A stretch of DNA of 64,000 bases from Sanderia malayensis (Eukaryota > Cnidaria > Scyphozoa > Semaeostomeae > Pelagiidae): contig RQOL01000466.1 of assembly GCA_013076295.1 (NCBI GenBank), positions 2,728,001 through 2,792,000 of the forward strand, written 5' to 3'. The notes beneath the pieces are model-generated. The model saw only the letters and a program-made list of their open reading frames with translations, had not been told where the DNA came from and ran no database searches. Shown here one piece after another: positions 1 through 16,985 of this stretch (position 1 is the stretch's first letter; each line of letters opens with the position of its first letter). Position numbers and translations under genes: made by a program.

Positions 1-145
1 ATAATGTAGAGGTTCCTCACGTGCTCTAATGTAGACTACATTAGAGAATACAACTAGATAATCAATGATATCGATGCATAGCATGCGAATTAGGCGTGGA
101 AAGATTGAAATTTGAGTAATAAAATTGCCTTTTTATTTTAAACAG

Positions 146-695
146 TGGTTGATGGAGATGTTTGAGAACAGTCCTGGAAAACCATTTTTATTGATTGGAT
201 GCAAAGCAGACTTGCGCAGTGCTGCGCAGCCACCTGACAATGAGGGGAAGGCTGCAACGATTGTCACGCAGACACAGGTAGGCACATCACATATTTATCA
301 AATCCATCTCTGCATGTTGATGACGTAATTCATATGCAATAATGCGGTCGGTTGTTCTGCACAGCCTCGTTTGCATTTAGAATTATTGGTAACGAGGCTG
401 TGCTGCATTGGTATTAAATTAGCAATGAAGAGCGCAGAAATGCAATGAATGTTGCTACTTTGAGTCGCATCTGAACTTCTTCATTCAATTATAGGCCATG
501 AAGTTTGCCAAAACAATAAAGGCGGCTGATTACATGGAATGCTCTTCAAAAGATATGAACGCAGGAATCGAGAAGATTTTCGTTGCTGCTGCAAGATTAG
601 GACTGGGCCTGAATCGTCACCATTCGTGGAAGAAAAAACGAAGAATTAGCAGTGAAATTGATTCAAATGATAAATCAAAATGCATCATATCTTGA
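146..695 (+). CDS. Rho-family small GTPase, C-terminal two exons (5' part outside window)
   Basis: Two exons with clean splice sites are visible, 146-277 (44 codons, between AACAG and GTAGGC) and 495-695 (67 codons ending in TGA). The first reads WLMEMFENSPGKPFLLIGCK and continues with ADLR. This is the G4 region of a Rho GTPase, with CKAD as the guanine-specificity motif. The second has AADYMECSSK, the G5 motif, followed by the last helix. It then has a basic stretch (WKKKRR) and the C-terminal CAAX box CIIS, expected to be prenylated and to anchor the protein in membranes. Rho proteins are GTP/GDP switches for actin and membrane dynamics. The basic, extended tail before the CAAX box resembles Rnd/RhoU-like members, but the P-loop and switch regions lie before the window, so the subfamily cannot be assigned. 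Confidence 0.85.
359..403. repeat. Short inverted repeat in the GTPase intron
   Basis: GCACAGCCTCGTT at 359-371 is mirrored exactly by AACGAGGCTGTGC at 391-403, leaving a 19-nt loop. It lies in the intron between the two visible exons of the Rho GTPase. It could form a stem in the nascent RNA or be a remnant of a small inverted-repeat element; the sequence does not decide. Confidence 0.5.
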
Positions 696-1076
696 GAACA
701 TTATAGTCATTTAAATTCATATTGGAATAAAAACACACAAGGTCTGCACCATTTTCCGCGGGAACAAATCTCGTTTTCGATTAAAGTCTCGTTTTCAAGA
801 TTGCGGAAAAGAATGGAGCGCGTTCAAGGGGTGAGTGACGTAATATAAAATATGTTGACAATACAGAAAGGAAAAGCTTTGTTATGCTGAAGTGAAATAG
901 TTTGATGAAAAAATAGCAATTTAATAACTGATAGTAGTTTGAAGATCGCGTTTAATCGCGTAGTATATATTTCACAACCAAGTACCAAATACTAGACATA
1001 CATAAAAGAATGAATTCGTAAGAGTAAAGATTTATCTTATCATTGAAATTAAAAGTCTTCTAATGTTAGCTAGTTG
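696..1076. other. Convergent 3' intergenic region between the Rho GTPase and MRPL2
   Basis: The two neighbouring genes converge here. The stretch is AT-rich and has an AATAAA at about 725, soon after the GTPase stop, which is a plausible poly(A) signal. I see no coding segment or repeat. Confidence 0.6.
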
Positions 1077-1928
1077 TTAGATGCGTTTCTTTTTATGAAG
1101 CCATCTGTCTTTACCCGTCTGGCCTTTCGGCCTTCGTCCGAGCCAGCGACTTCTGCCTGCTTTGCCGATAACCTCGTTACGATGATTTGGATTGGAAACG
1201 CGGCCAATGACAGCCAACGCATCAACAGGCACAGTCTGTTGACGTTTGTTGTTCATTTTAAGAACAGCTTCTTCTGTTGTTTTTCTCACCAATGTGCCAT
1301 ACGTTCCTGCTGCCCTTGCCAGCATTGCTCCATCACCGACTGTTTCTTCAATGCAATGCACTGTTGTGCCAATTGGCAGCTTTGCCAGTGGATATGCATC
1401 GCCCACTGCAAGTCTTGCAAGGGAGGCTGGTGGACCACGTGAGGCTGTGATGATGTCACCAGGTTTAAGGCCATCAGCTGCAATGATCAACTTGTAACGA
1501 TTGCTTGAATCCCCAGCCAGTTTGGCAATCCGAGCAGACCTACTTGGATCGTAGCCAATTTGTAGAACTTTATCAACGACTTTCATTGGACCTTCATCAG
1601 TGGTAGCAGGGACTCTTACCATATCAAGTAATCTTTTATTTCTAGCATGTCCACCTCCTTTGTGTCTTATCAGAATTCGGCCATCCAAACCTCGTCCCGA
1701 TCTCCTCTGTCCTCTTAAAACAGAACCGTCAATTAGATACCTTGGTAATTTCATGTTCGGGATGCTCTTCCGTGGCCTTGTGTAGGACCATTTTGTACGA
1801 CCTGATGCCATTGCTGACGTGGATATCAGGTATGAGGTGATTTTCACACTATCCTGCACCTGGGACTTCAATGTGACTTCGGCCAAGTATTTCACCGACC
1901 TTGCATAATTAGCAATTCTTGCAAACAT
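1077..1928 (-). CDS. MRPL2: Mitochondrial large-subunit ribosomal protein L2 (uL2m)
   Basis: This is an intronless 283-codon ORF. The first ~45 residues are basic, hydroxylated and low in acidic residues, as in a mitochondrial targeting peptide. The body follows the L2 family: GSVLRGQRRSGRGLDGRI, then RHKGGGHARNKR, the OB-fold region with QIGYDPSRSARIAKL, then GTTVHCIEE, GDGAMLARAAGTYGTLV, and the C-terminal IGRVSNPNHRNEVIGKAGRS with RWLGRRPKG. The last block is the L2 region that approaches the peptidyl-transferase centre. The form without the bacterial HPHGGG block is typical of animal MRPL2. The length is close to that of animal orthologues. The gene is divergent from NDUFS1, so two mitochondrial genes share one upstream region. 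No frameshift or missing segment is seen. Confidence 0.93.
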   Translation of the reverse strand: MFARIANYARSVKYLAEVTLKSQVQDSVKITSYLISTSAMASGRTKWSYTRPRKSIPNMKLPRYLIDGSVLRGQRRSGRGLDGRILIRHKGGGHARNKRLLDMVRVPATTDEGPMKVVDKVLQIGYDPSRSARIAKLAGDSSNRYKLIIAADGLKPGDIITASRGPPASLARLAVGDAYPLAKLPIGTTVHCIEETVGDGAMLARAAGTYGTLVRKTTEEAVLKMNNKRQQTVPVDALAVIGRVSNPNHRNEVIGKAGRSRWLGRRPKGQTGKDRWLHKKKRI

Positions 1929-2381
1929 TGTGGAAACTGGCTGCGTATTTTAAATCTAAAAAAAAGATTGTTCGTTAAACTTGTCTATTCCTGTGTATAT
2001 TTTAAACGTGCGTAAATTCTGAAGCCTGTGCTTGAAGCTCAGTCTGGTCTGCGTGGTAGCCTCACTTCACTACTAGGCCCTATTAATCTACTGCAGCTTA
2101 GCGTCATTTCCGAAGCTATGGACGCATGAGTTCTTGCCCAACTGAATATTTGGTTACATAGTTATATATCAGTACCTATAGATGCAATTTTGCATTAATC
2201 ACGAGATCAAAAGTGTGAGAAAATAAAGTATTGCCAAAGCACATTTCCAAACTCACCTGGATGGCAGCCATTTAGTGCATTGAACAGAGGCCAGCTTGTG
2301 AGAGAGGTCAGTTGCAAAACTCGCTGGTTTGCTGCCATTTTGTTTTTTGGATCTTGAAATATTATTCATACAAATCTTAAA
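1929..2381. promoter_or_regulatory. Shared divergent promoter region of MRPL2 and NDUFS1
   Basis: The start codons of MRPL2 (-) and NDUFS1 (+) are 453 bp apart and point away from each other, so both promoters must lie in or near this interval. TTTCCG at about 2109, an ETS-type core, is the only promoter-like word I would name. No convincing NRF-1 palindrome or TATA box stands out. The promoter role is inferred from gene orientation. Confidence 0.5.
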
Positions 2382-7574
<5,193 letters not shown>

Positions 7575-8358
7575 AATATTCCCCTTTTTGTTTAACTTTA
7601 AAAAAATGAGCGGAGGATGGTTATTTTGTCTGTTTTTAAAAGCCAGTGATTGGTGTGATAGATTTAAGTATTGTGAAAGCTTTGTTTGAAATTCAATTTA
7701 CAAAAGATATGTATATTACCATCCAATTTATTTTTTATTGTACTCTTCATAACGAGGCTCCACAGTCTCGCCTCGTGGCCACTTATTGAACAATAATGAA
7801 GATCCCCTATAAAGTCAGCCGACAAAGAAAATAAAACCTTTTAGATTTAGAGTACCAAGAAGTTTGGAGGGCGAGCATCAACAATTTTCAAGAGGGGTAA
7901 TTGTCCACAAAGGGGGCATGCTTCTTGGTCGGCAAAATAGTAGGAGACATGTGCCCCCACTTCTACGCCGTTGATAACATGCCACACCCCCTAGAATTTG
8001 TGCTATTTGCATTGTATGGGGCCTTCTATCCTATTTACGTCATCTACGTTGCTCGATTTGGCCATGCTCAGGTTTCGTCGCATTTTGCTATTGCTTTCAT
8101 CACATACTCCCAGGACAAGGGAGAGCATGGTTGCAAGAGCAACTTCTTGGTCTCTATAATGATAAAACATCAAATAGATAGGGTTGATATATCTTGATCA
8201 TTTTACACCTGGATCAATCTTGAATCATTATAGATGGGGCTTGTTGTCAAAGCCTTGAAGACTTCCTACAGTTGGTGGAATAAGAAATTGTTGCAAAGTG
8301 ACTTGTTTTAGTAGGCCTGTTGTTGTCTTTTTGGAGCTTGGGCAAATCGGTATTCAAA
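7575..8358. other. Intergenic region between NDUFS1 and the SLC25A39/40 carrier
   Basis: NDUFS1 3' sequence includes AATAAA near 7831. A 98-codon open frame at 7901-8197 has no recognisable domain and no splice context, so I do not call it a gene. The carrier's promoter must lie in the last few hundred bases. Confidence 0.5.
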
Positions 8359-11300
8359 ATGCCTGACGCTTCAAAGGATTTGCGACTGTCTCCTGTGCAG
8401 CAGATGATATCATCTTGCTCTGGAGCTTTCATGGTCTCCTTGCTATGTGAGTGTTATGTGATTTTTACTCAATATAAACAATTTTGAATGCTAGCCCCAA
8501 CGTGTCGATGGCACGGCGTATGGTGGTTATATTCCTTTCTCTCCATCTTCCTCCTTTCTCCCCGTTTTTTTCACACGTGGGATTTTTAACACTTCTGCAT
8601 GTGTTTCTATTGCATCTTTTTTTAGCTACTCCATTTGATGTTGTGAAAGTGCGTTTACAAGCACAATTAAAACAAAGAGGTAAGAAAATATGTCCATTAT
8701 TTTTTAACAGTTGTGTGTGCAGCTTGGTTTGTCAATTATCCGAATTTTTCTATAATAAAATCTTAATTTTTAAGACGTACGGGAAACAAATAGCTGTCTA
8801 CGTTATCCGAGCTATTCAAAAGAATTTATTTGCAACTCAATGCCAGTTTGGGGTCCTGTTGATTTTGCATTTTTTCCTAATTTTTTAATACTATTTTTCT
8901 TTTAGCAAGCTGCTATGTAGTAAACCAAGCTTCTGTTAATCAGATATGCTACTGTGGACCACAGTCTATGGGCAATGCTATTTCATGTTTAATTCAGACT
9001 GAACCTCCTGCTGTCAAATTTACATCTACTTTGGTAAGTTTGCAAGGATCATGTTCTTCATAGCTTGCATTGTTTAATTTTTTGGCCAGCTATGCACAAG
9101 TGGCCCTTCCACACCCCAAAGTGCCTTGCCCCCTCTACTTATCAGATGCTCTCCATGTCCCTGGAAGAAATTGTGAGCTTGTGGTTGGAGCATTATTGTT
9201 GAAGCAAAAGGCATCAAAAATAAATTCTGATTTGTCCATCAAGCAATAGTTTTAGGTACAATTAAATTAGTTTCAATTTGACAATGCTTGTTTTTGATAG
9301 TTGTGTGTTGTGCATTGACTGGTCAGTTAATTAAAGCATGTTTTTCATAGCTGTTTCTGTTTGACCCTTGTTACCTCTTGAAACCAGATGAATTATCTCA
9401 GCTGATTTTAACAAGAGCCATTTTTTGTTTGGCTCGAATTTCTTATTTAAATGTCTTCCAACTTGTTAAACACTAGCTTGTCAATGCGCCTTCTAAGAAG
9501 TAGCTCATACTATGTTGTAAACAACATAGTACTCTAAGCAGCACATGCTTTAGTAGCTTGATGCTACAGTCATGCTTTCAACACAATGCATGCTGACTGG
9601 TGTTCCTGGTACTGTTTAAAGGTACTGTTTTGGGGGCTTCTGCTATCCAGAATACTAAAACCTTTATTGAATGACCAGTCCATAAAACAAAACTGAATAC
9701 TGCAACCAGTTGAAATTAACAGATCAACATGACTCAGCAGTTTTTATCAAATATTGCTCACTGCTTCCATTATTCATGTTATACCAGCAATGCTGAATGA
9801 ATATGGTCAAAGATGCTCTGGAAACAAGCAAAATATTGATTAAGTCTATTTTTATGTTGTAAACAACTTGTCTCTAGGCAATGTTGTGGCCCAAAACAAT
9901 GACATTGCATGTTTTTGCATGGGAAATAATGGATGTTTGCCATTTGAAAATGATTATGACCAGTTGATTGTGATACCATTTAGAGACTCGAACCTCTTCA
10001 ACTAGATTGCTTACCTTTTGCCACTCTTTCATGTAGAGAGGGAACACTTAAAGTCCTTGTCTATTTGCCAGCTTTCTTGCTGATAACTTTCATATTCTAT
10101 CAAGATAAACTAAAGTCTTATAGATAAGAAGCTTCATTTTTCTCATTGGTAGTGTTTGAATATATAGTTAGAGTTCAAGCAGTATAGCATCTTTGATATT
10201 TATAACATCTTATATTCTACAATTATGATTACTCATTCTTGCATAATTGAAAGTTGCATGGGTGTAAGTCAAAATTTTCATTTTCCAGGATGCGTTTTCA
10301 AAAATTATTCAAATTGAAGGACTTGTTAAACTATGGAAGGGGTTACCAGCCACGCTGTAAGTGTAATTATCGTTTAATTGGCCAGGAATTTACAAACCAA
10401 AGATATTTACTGCCAACGCATTTTATTATACGCATTTGATATGTTTTTGCAGAGTTATGATGGTTCCACAGACAGTTGTTTATTTTACTGCCTATGATCA
10501 ACTGAAGGCAAGACTCGGCCTTACCGACGGCCAACAGAATATTTACGCGCCAATGTTGGCGGGAATGAGTGCTAGAGGTACACGTCATATCTTTCTTGCT
10601 TCATTAACTTCATGTAAATCGTAAATCGCATTGAAAAACTCGCTTCGCTACGGTTCTTGTAGAATATTGGTTAAATGTGGATTTAATTGTTATTTTGTTT
10701 CATTTTCTAATTCAGTATTTGCAGTGGCCGCGATATCGCCCATTGAAATGGTTAGAACTAAGCTGCAATCAAGAAAGGGATTCAGATACAATCGTACGTT
10801 GCGTGACCATTCTAATCATTATAATACTTTAGCCTCTCTCTAATTATCCAGCAATACACCAAGACGAGGCTCTATATTGATTGCATTCAGTTAATAGCAG
10901 TGATGATGTTCTGTCTCTTATTTCAGAGGTTTTCTCCATCGTAAGAAATGCCATTCGACAAGAAGGCGTGTTTTGTATGTGGAGAGGCATGGGCCCGACA
11001 CTGCTTAGAGACGTGCCGTTTTCAGGTGACACTGCACAGGAGCTCTTCCACGATTTATGCAACCAACACTTGTCTTTTGTTTTGTCCAGCTTGCGATGGT
11101 CAAACTCTTTCTACTTTGTTTCACAAAAGCATATGGAATGTTATTAATGTTCGTTTTTTTCTGTTTAGCTTTCTACTGGACAGCTTATGAAATGACTAAA
11201 TCTCGATATGTTGAGCCATCGTTTGGAATTACCTTTGCGGCTGGTGCAACTTCGGGAATGGTAAGTGTATTGTATTTTACTAGTCATTTGAAAAACAATG

Positions 11301-11840
11301 TCTTTATAAAGAGCACTGGCTTTTCGTATTTACGAGAAGCCAGCCTCATTACTTGTATGTGAGTTGAATAAGGCAAATAGTCGTCAAGTTTACAAGGTGG
11401 GCTTGAATTTTTTGTGCAGCTTGCTGCTCTACTGACAACGCCTTTCGATGTAGTAAAGACACATCGTCAAATGGAATTAGGAGAACTTGGATATGACGTT
11501 CCAGGCAAGCGGAAACGACTTCCTTTTACTGTTACATTGGTTTTTAAATTGTGGCGAGAACAAGGATTTAGATCCCTTTTTACAGGTAAATAAAATTTGT
11601 TAAATTCATCTGATATTTAGTTTTCTTATAAGTATTCAGTTTGCTTTTAGGTTTACAATTGTTTGTTTTCAATTGACCTCGCAATTGTTTCTAGGTGTTG
11701 TGCCACGGCTAGCCAAAATAACACCAGCTTGTGCCGTCATGATCAGCACATATGAGTATGGAAAGAAGTATTTTAAAGACCTCAATTCCCAAAAGATCGA
11801 TAGAGAAAAGAAACTTGTTAGCAAGTCGAACTTTGTATGA
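8359..11840 (+). CDS. SLC25A40: Mitochondrial carrier of the SLC25A39/SLC25A40 type (glutathione importer family)
   Basis: Ten exons join in frame into 347 codons plus stop. They are 8359-8446, 8626-8679, 8906-9033, 10289-10356, 10453-10577, 10716-10793, 10927-11025, 11169-11260, 11420-11585 and 11695-11840. The three carrier signature repeats are present: [26 protein letters not shown] and [12 protein letters not shown]. Each is followed by a W-x-G or F-x-G type block ([37 protein letters not shown]). The order and RDVPFSAFYW-type junction match SLC25A39/40. Family members import glutathione into mitochondria; the mammalian pair is controlled by iron-sulfur and AFG3L2 through a Cys-rich matrix loop. 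Exon 3 encodes such a loop with four cysteines (ASCYV, QICYC, ISCL). I cannot separate A39 from A40; the symbol is the nearest vertebrate name and the gene may be a single pro-orthologue. Confidence 0.9.
9509..9537. repeat. Short palindrome in carrier intron 3
   Basis: ACTATGTTG and CAACATAGT face each other across a few bases (about 9510-9531), inside the 1.25-kb intron 9034-10288. A related ATGTTGTAAACAAC occurs again near 9853, suggesting the intron holds remnants of a small repeat. No coding segment is seen in this intron. Confidence 0.4.
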
Positions 11841-13510
11841 TTCTTCGTTGAACTGAATTGAACCGTATTCATCATTGAACTGAATTGAACCGGACTGGTT
11901 GCAGATAAAGCGAAAAGTCGAGAGGGTGTGTAACTTCTCCAGCACTGCACAACCTGAGTTTTTCACTTATAATAGATTAACAATATAACAAGAAAATACT
12001 GGACCAGGAGGGCTTACTACTGCCAATGAGTTTAGTCCACTTCAAGACTGGTACATACAGCAGACTTGCAGTTCAAGAATTTTTTAGACTGACATCCTTG
12101 AATCTTTGGATTTGATTGTCGATTTAATAAACGTGTTGGTATGTGTTTATATTTCACACCTTCTCAAGAAATAGATATGTGGTGCCATTGTGAATGGCTG
12201 AACATACTTTTAAAGCCTTCGGAGCTTTGGCAAAGCAAAATATCCCATCCGTGTTTATGTGCGAAGCTTTTGTATTTAATATAACTTTATATGACTGCAT
12301 ATTAATCTACAAAGTTTCAATCTGAATATCGTTGTCTCTTTGAGGCGTATTGTGGCCACTTGGGCCCTTAAAGTGGCAAATGTTTCATTTATTATTATCA
12401 AGTTATCATTACTCTGTTCAGTTTCAGTTTAAATAGTTCATTATCTTAACTGGTATTGTGTTGCTATTTGCTCACTAATGTGAATGTGAACTTTTTAACT
12501 CTTGGCTGGACCATTTCGGCCATCTATAGTCAATAAAAATGACATATTTCCAGATGGTAAAATTTGTTACACTACAATTGTAACGTGAATAGAGTTGTTG
12601 TGTTAACATTGCATCAGGTGCTCAAAAGTTCCGTATCTTAATTCACTTTGTTTAAAGTTTTTGTTAAAATTTGAATTTTTGTTCTCTTTTTTCTCGTATA
12701 TTCATCTATTAATGTGTAAAAATGTTTGACTTTTGCAAGTTTAAAATTGTTACAGAAAGTAATAAAAAACGATACTATTTATCACGGACCTTTTCAAACC
12801 GTGAGCAACAAACTTTATCAAATCAAATTTTTATCACGATTAAATCTCACAGAATTGTTTGAAAATGTAATAACAAGATTTTGAATCTTTTATTAATTCT
12901 TTGAATGTTTTTGTGTGTTGAAATGTAAGTAAGAGTTTTTTGAGCGCCCCCGCCCCCTACCATGTTTGGGGCAATCATACTTCACAAGTTTTGCCACAGC
13001 ATTTTTCAAACAAGCTGCAACATGTTGCGTGCTAGTCACGTGATATACATCCGGGATGTTGAAAATATAACACGAAATCTCCTGGTTGAAAGGGTTTCGG
13101 ATTTTGACACCTTTGACAAAGAACACCCTTCCAGCTGATTCACGCCAATTCACGCCCTTTGTGAGAGCTGAAAGACTCACCTTCGAGATGATACGCAAAA
13201 TCACGTGACAAAAATACGGGATATCATTGTCCGGAAAACTTCCTATTGTCCAAGATGACGTAAGGCTTTAAAACAAAGGATTTGAAAGCTGAGCTTCTCG
13301 AACGTTTAACCATGTGACACTCCCCAGCTTTAGTCAAGCTGTCCCGGATGAAGTGCTCACTGATGATTGGTTAATAATGCAATACCATTGAAAAAACCAT
13401 GGCGCCTTGTGTTTCCTCACAAATCGAAGGCGAAAGGATAATTTTGTTCCTTTTAGTTTGTTCGTCCAAGGTTCACAGGTTGTACGAGAAATCATTCACA
13501 AGAAATCGAA
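11841..13510. other. Intergenic region between the carrier and 14-3-3
   Basis: No gene is supported in these 1.67 kb. A 103-codon minus ORF at 12893-13204 lacks domain or splice support. Nearer to 14-3-3 there are two CACGTG-core motifs, GTCACGTGAT at 13035-13044 and ATCACGTGAC at 13200-13209, and a CCATGTGAC at about 13310. These E-box-like words could belong to the 14-3-3 promoter, which must lie here. Confidence 0.45.
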
Positions 13511-14251
13511 ATGGCTGAAAAGAGAGATGAACTATTTCTGATGGCCAAGTTGGCAGAACAAGCCGAAAGATATGAAGACATGGTTCAATGCATGAAGCAG
13601 CTGACAGAGTTAGGTGGGGACCCTCTGAACGAAGACGAGCGAAACCTTCTTTCAGTGGCCTACAAAAATGTGGTTGGGGCGCGCCGATCAGCTTGGAGAA
13701 TTGTCAATAGTATTAAGGAGAAAGATGAAGAGAAGGGTAACGATGCCAAGAAAGCAATTGCAAAAGAGTACCTTGCCCAAATTGTTAAAGAGCTTGAAGA
13801 CAAGTGTGCAGAAGTCTTGGGCCTGATTGATGAACATCTCATTAGTCAGTCAGCTCAACCAGAAGCGAAGGTCTTCTATAGGAAAATGAAAGGTGATTAC
13901 TACAGATATCTGGTTGAAGTTCAACCAGAGGGAGAAGGCCGCCAAGAGAGGGCAGACCAATCATATCAGGCCTATAACGATGCCTTTGAAATTGCTAAAA
14001 CTGACATGGATACCACGCACCCGATTCGTCTTGGTCTTGCCCTGAATTTCTCAGTTTTCTACTACGAAATTCAGAACAACCCTGCCAAAGCTTGCGAGTT
14101 GGCGAAGACAGCCTTTGATGATGCCATCTCTGAACTGGATCACGTCAAGGAAGATTCTTACAAGGATAGCACACTGATCATGCAGCTCTTGAGGGATAAT
14201 CTGACACTTTGGACATCAGATGCAGGTGATGGTGAAGATGGACAAGAATAA
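13511..14251 (+). CDS. YWHA: 14-3-3 protein (YWHA family), intronless
   Basis: A single-exon 246-codon ORF with the full 14-3-3 fold is present. [18 protein letters not shown] is helix 1. [20 protein letters not shown] is the amphipathic groove segment with the phosphate-binding Lys and Arg. [11 protein letters not shown] supplies the second Arg-Tyr pair, and [14 protein letters not shown] and [18 protein letters not shown] are the conserved C-terminal helices. 14-3-3 dimers bind phosphoserine/threonine peptides and modulate kinases, phosphatases and trafficking in the cytosol. All phosphopeptide-binding residues I can identify are kept. The tail is acidic (AGDGEDGQE). The start context is GAAATGG. 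Absence of introns could mean an old retrocopy or lineage-specific intron loss. The ORF is intact, so it is probably functional. Isoform (epsilon versus zeta-like) is not assigned. Confidence 0.96.
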   Translation: MAEKRDELFLMAKLAEQAERYEDMVQCMKQLTELGGDPLNEDERNLLSVAYKNVVGARRSAWRIVNSIKEKDEEKGNDAKKAIAKEYLAQIVKELEDKCAEVLGLIDEHLISQSAQPEAKVFYRKMKGDYYRYLVEVQPEGEGRQERADQSYQAYNDAFEIAKTDMDTTHPIRLGLALNFSVFYYEIQNNPAKACELAKTAFDDAISELDHVKEDSYKDSTLIMQLLRDNLTLWTSDAGDGEDGQE

Positions 14252-15553
14252 GAACTTTTAAGATTAAGAATTTTAGGCCATGGCTGCACTGCTCTTTGAA
14301 CTGAAAACTAAAGGACCGATATTGGCTTAAATCAAAGCGGAAGCTATCATTGGTTAGTATTTAAAATTTATCTTGGATACTGTCGATTTTAATGACTGAC
14401 ATTTTTATTTTTCGTTTCTAACAAATTGGACGATTTTTTCCTCTTAAAATCATAAATTCAAGACACCGGTTCTGATTGAAAAGCGAACACGCCCAGCTAG
14501 ATTTTGCTACAACAACTTGCGTTGTTCTGCACCTGTTGTGAGTATAAATTCGGCCATATCATGTTGACTTTTTCAGCTACCATATTGGGTGGAGACTGTC
14601 AATCTTAATTTATCTATATTTTCAATATTTTCCTCAAAAATTCGCATTATAAAAACGGAAATAAGCCATGATTAGGCCTAACCTGTGTCAACCACCTTCC
14701 TCCTTTATCACAAATTCTTTTCACGTGATTCATTTTTATCAAGCTTGTTTTGTGAATCTGGACTTTATTAGTTTCATTTGACTTGCCACAATATTTAAAT
14801 TTTTGTCCACCTGTGTTCCTTTTCGGCATTATTTTAATTTTGCTTTCATTAAACTAGTTTACCTGCTTCCAATAAAATAGAAAGTCAATGAAAATGACCA
14901 GGCGTTGTTAGAAAGGGAATCCGTGGTCTGGAATTTGCTGAAATAAACTCTTCTTATTACGTTTTTCGGTAGTCTACATTTGATCTGGACTTTTCTAATC
15001 TAATCTATCTTTAATTTTGATTTATTAAACATGACCTACTTAGAGACTTTGTTTTGCTGGACAAGGTATGTTGTACGTTTTATGTGAAATACTGATGGAA
15101 ATAAGTAACATAACAATTTTTCTTTTGTCATGACCAAATACGTTTTTGTTTAAGTAATTTTTCCTGTTTCTCATGCTTCTGTGCAAATTTGACAAGGACT
15201 GAGCTATGTCTGAGTAATGATAATGCTAAACATAAAATGAGGCATTGTGTTGAAACACAAATTTAAGCTTCATTTGAAGAATTTATCAATTCCCAATGCA
15301 CTGGCTAATCTGTGATGAAAATAGATGTGAGAAAGGTAATTTTATGACCAATTTTACTTTAGTACTCTTTACTTGATGTAATCCTTTTCCTGCCCATGTG
15401 TTTCATTTCTGCCAGCTCCAGGCAATCAAACTGCCCAATGAAATCTTGAATTTGCTGCAAATGTTAACTTGATGCAGTGACATCTTAATAGATAGAATAC
15501 AAAGCATAAAGACACAAATTTCACTTCTTTTTATTCATTTTAATTTACAGTGT
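14252..15553. other. Convergent 3' intergenic region between 14-3-3 and RPL27
   Basis: 14-3-3 (+) and RPL27 (-) converge here. The 1.3 kb is AT-rich and contains AATAAA words (for example near 14871 and 14941) that could serve as 14-3-3 poly(A) signals. A 60-codon minus ORF at 14647-14829 has no support. I see no repeat. Confidence 0.5.
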
Positions 15554-16172
15554 CTAGAAACGTAATTTCTGGAAGAACCATTTATTTTTGCCAGTCTTGT
15601 ATCTAAAAAAGGAAAATACAAGGATCATCATGGATTTTGTAGATCAATGCTTGTTGATACAAAATTGGTGGTATGTGACATTTTAAGCAGCAATGAGAAG
15701 GAACAAATTTATCTATTAACCTTTCTTCAAATTTGCTCTTGACTTCCATTCTGGCTTTTCGTCTTTTGCTGGTATCCTTCATGGCATCCTTATTAACTGC
15801 ACTCTTGTCAAGGTTTACATCAAGTGAATACCTGAAAATTGCATTAAAATTATAGATGTTTGTGTGCATGACCCAAAGAACAATGTATCTGAATTCAGCA
15901 CATTCAAATTGATATATTTACCTGGTTGGCATCAAGTGGTTGTAATTGCAAACTTTAACAAAGGATTTGATTCTTGATCTCTTTGCAACTCGCTTCTTAC
16001 CCATTGGTTTAGTAACCCTTAATGGATATCTAGCAATGCCTGCAACTAGTGCATGTCCATAAGGTTTGTCTTGGCTACCATCATCATAATTTTTTATTAT
16101 TACTGCTTTTCTGCCGGCAAATTTGCCTCCAAGCAGGATGACCACTTTACCTGATTTCATAAACTTTCCCAT
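15554..16172 (-). CDS. RPL27: 60S ribosomal protein L27 (eL27)
   Basis: Three coding exons, 16172-15922, 15831-15721 and 15602-15554, give 136 codons plus stop, exactly the usual animal length. The protein opens with [20 protein letters not shown] (KOW-type beta barrel). It has the conserved core [18 protein letters not shown] followed by [11 protein letters not shown], and ends [14 protein letters not shown]. eL27 is a surface protein of the cytosolic large subunit. A splice acceptor (TTTTTAG) lies 4 nt before the ATG, so the 5' UTR is split by an intron. That favours the start chosen here over an upstream in-frame Met at 16190, which would lie within the intron. The gene is divergent from ALKBH1. 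Confidence 0.96.
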
Positions 16173-16985
16173 CTTTCTAAAAATGAACATCTCTGGATTA
16201 GCTTAACTTGCATACTTTCAAATATCTACTCTTTATTTCATTAATAGTGTACATGGAGAGCGATAACACGAAATAGGCATATATGTAAGCCTATGGCATG
16301 ATTTTAAGGTCACATCCAAGAGTTTCTCTAGCATGTTGTCTGGCCACAAATGACATTTAAAAGCCATAATGGAATCCTTCATGCATACATGATAAATAAT
16401 TTCAGAAAAAAGCCTTCAAAATGCAATAAAGGTGTGTATAACTGGGACTCCCTTCCTCAAAAACTCACTCAATCAACAAACTCTAATCTTATGGCCTAGT
16501 CGAAGCTTCGATATTAAACACATGTATGGAGCGTTATAATGGCGATAGCGGTAAAATATGCTTGGAAATTAGTATTAGAGTTACTATTAATCAAATGATA
16601 AAATTTTATGTTATGAATTTCTCATAAATATGAAGATGAGAATGGATAAATTTTCCATGCAATATATACTTACATTGGGAAGGTTTTTTCAGATAGAAAA
16701 AGACATTAAATTTCGCGAGAGCTTGAGTTGAATTCCCGTCTCTTTCATAACGAGGCTCTATTGGTGCCCCGCAACAGCAGCTGTGCAGCGACAGGACAAC
16801 ATTATATCAACAGTCAAAATGTTTCCGCATCATTTGCCTTTGCTGTTGACACTGTGACCTGCTTTCAAATGTTGATATCAATCATCGACTTTGCACGTGG
16901 AATTCGAATCCCATGCATGCAAAGCAAAGGGAAAACTTGAGAATGAGTTTAAAATTTAAAAAGTATGTTATAAATATGCACTAAA
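16173..16985. promoter_or_regulatory. Divergent upstream region of RPL27 and ALKBH1
   Basis: The start codons of RPL27 (-) and ALKBH1 (+) are 813 bp apart, and the RPL27 5' UTR exon must lie here. No coding ORF is supported; the 70-codon frame at 16728-16940 has no family match I recognise. The promoter function is inferred only from layout. Confidence 0.4.

Noticed and set aside
16870..16925. GGAATTCGAATCCCATGC resembling a tRNA T-loop
   Set aside because: No matching A-box, anticodon stem or acceptor stem lies at the right distance. I found no tRNA or rRNA gene in the window.
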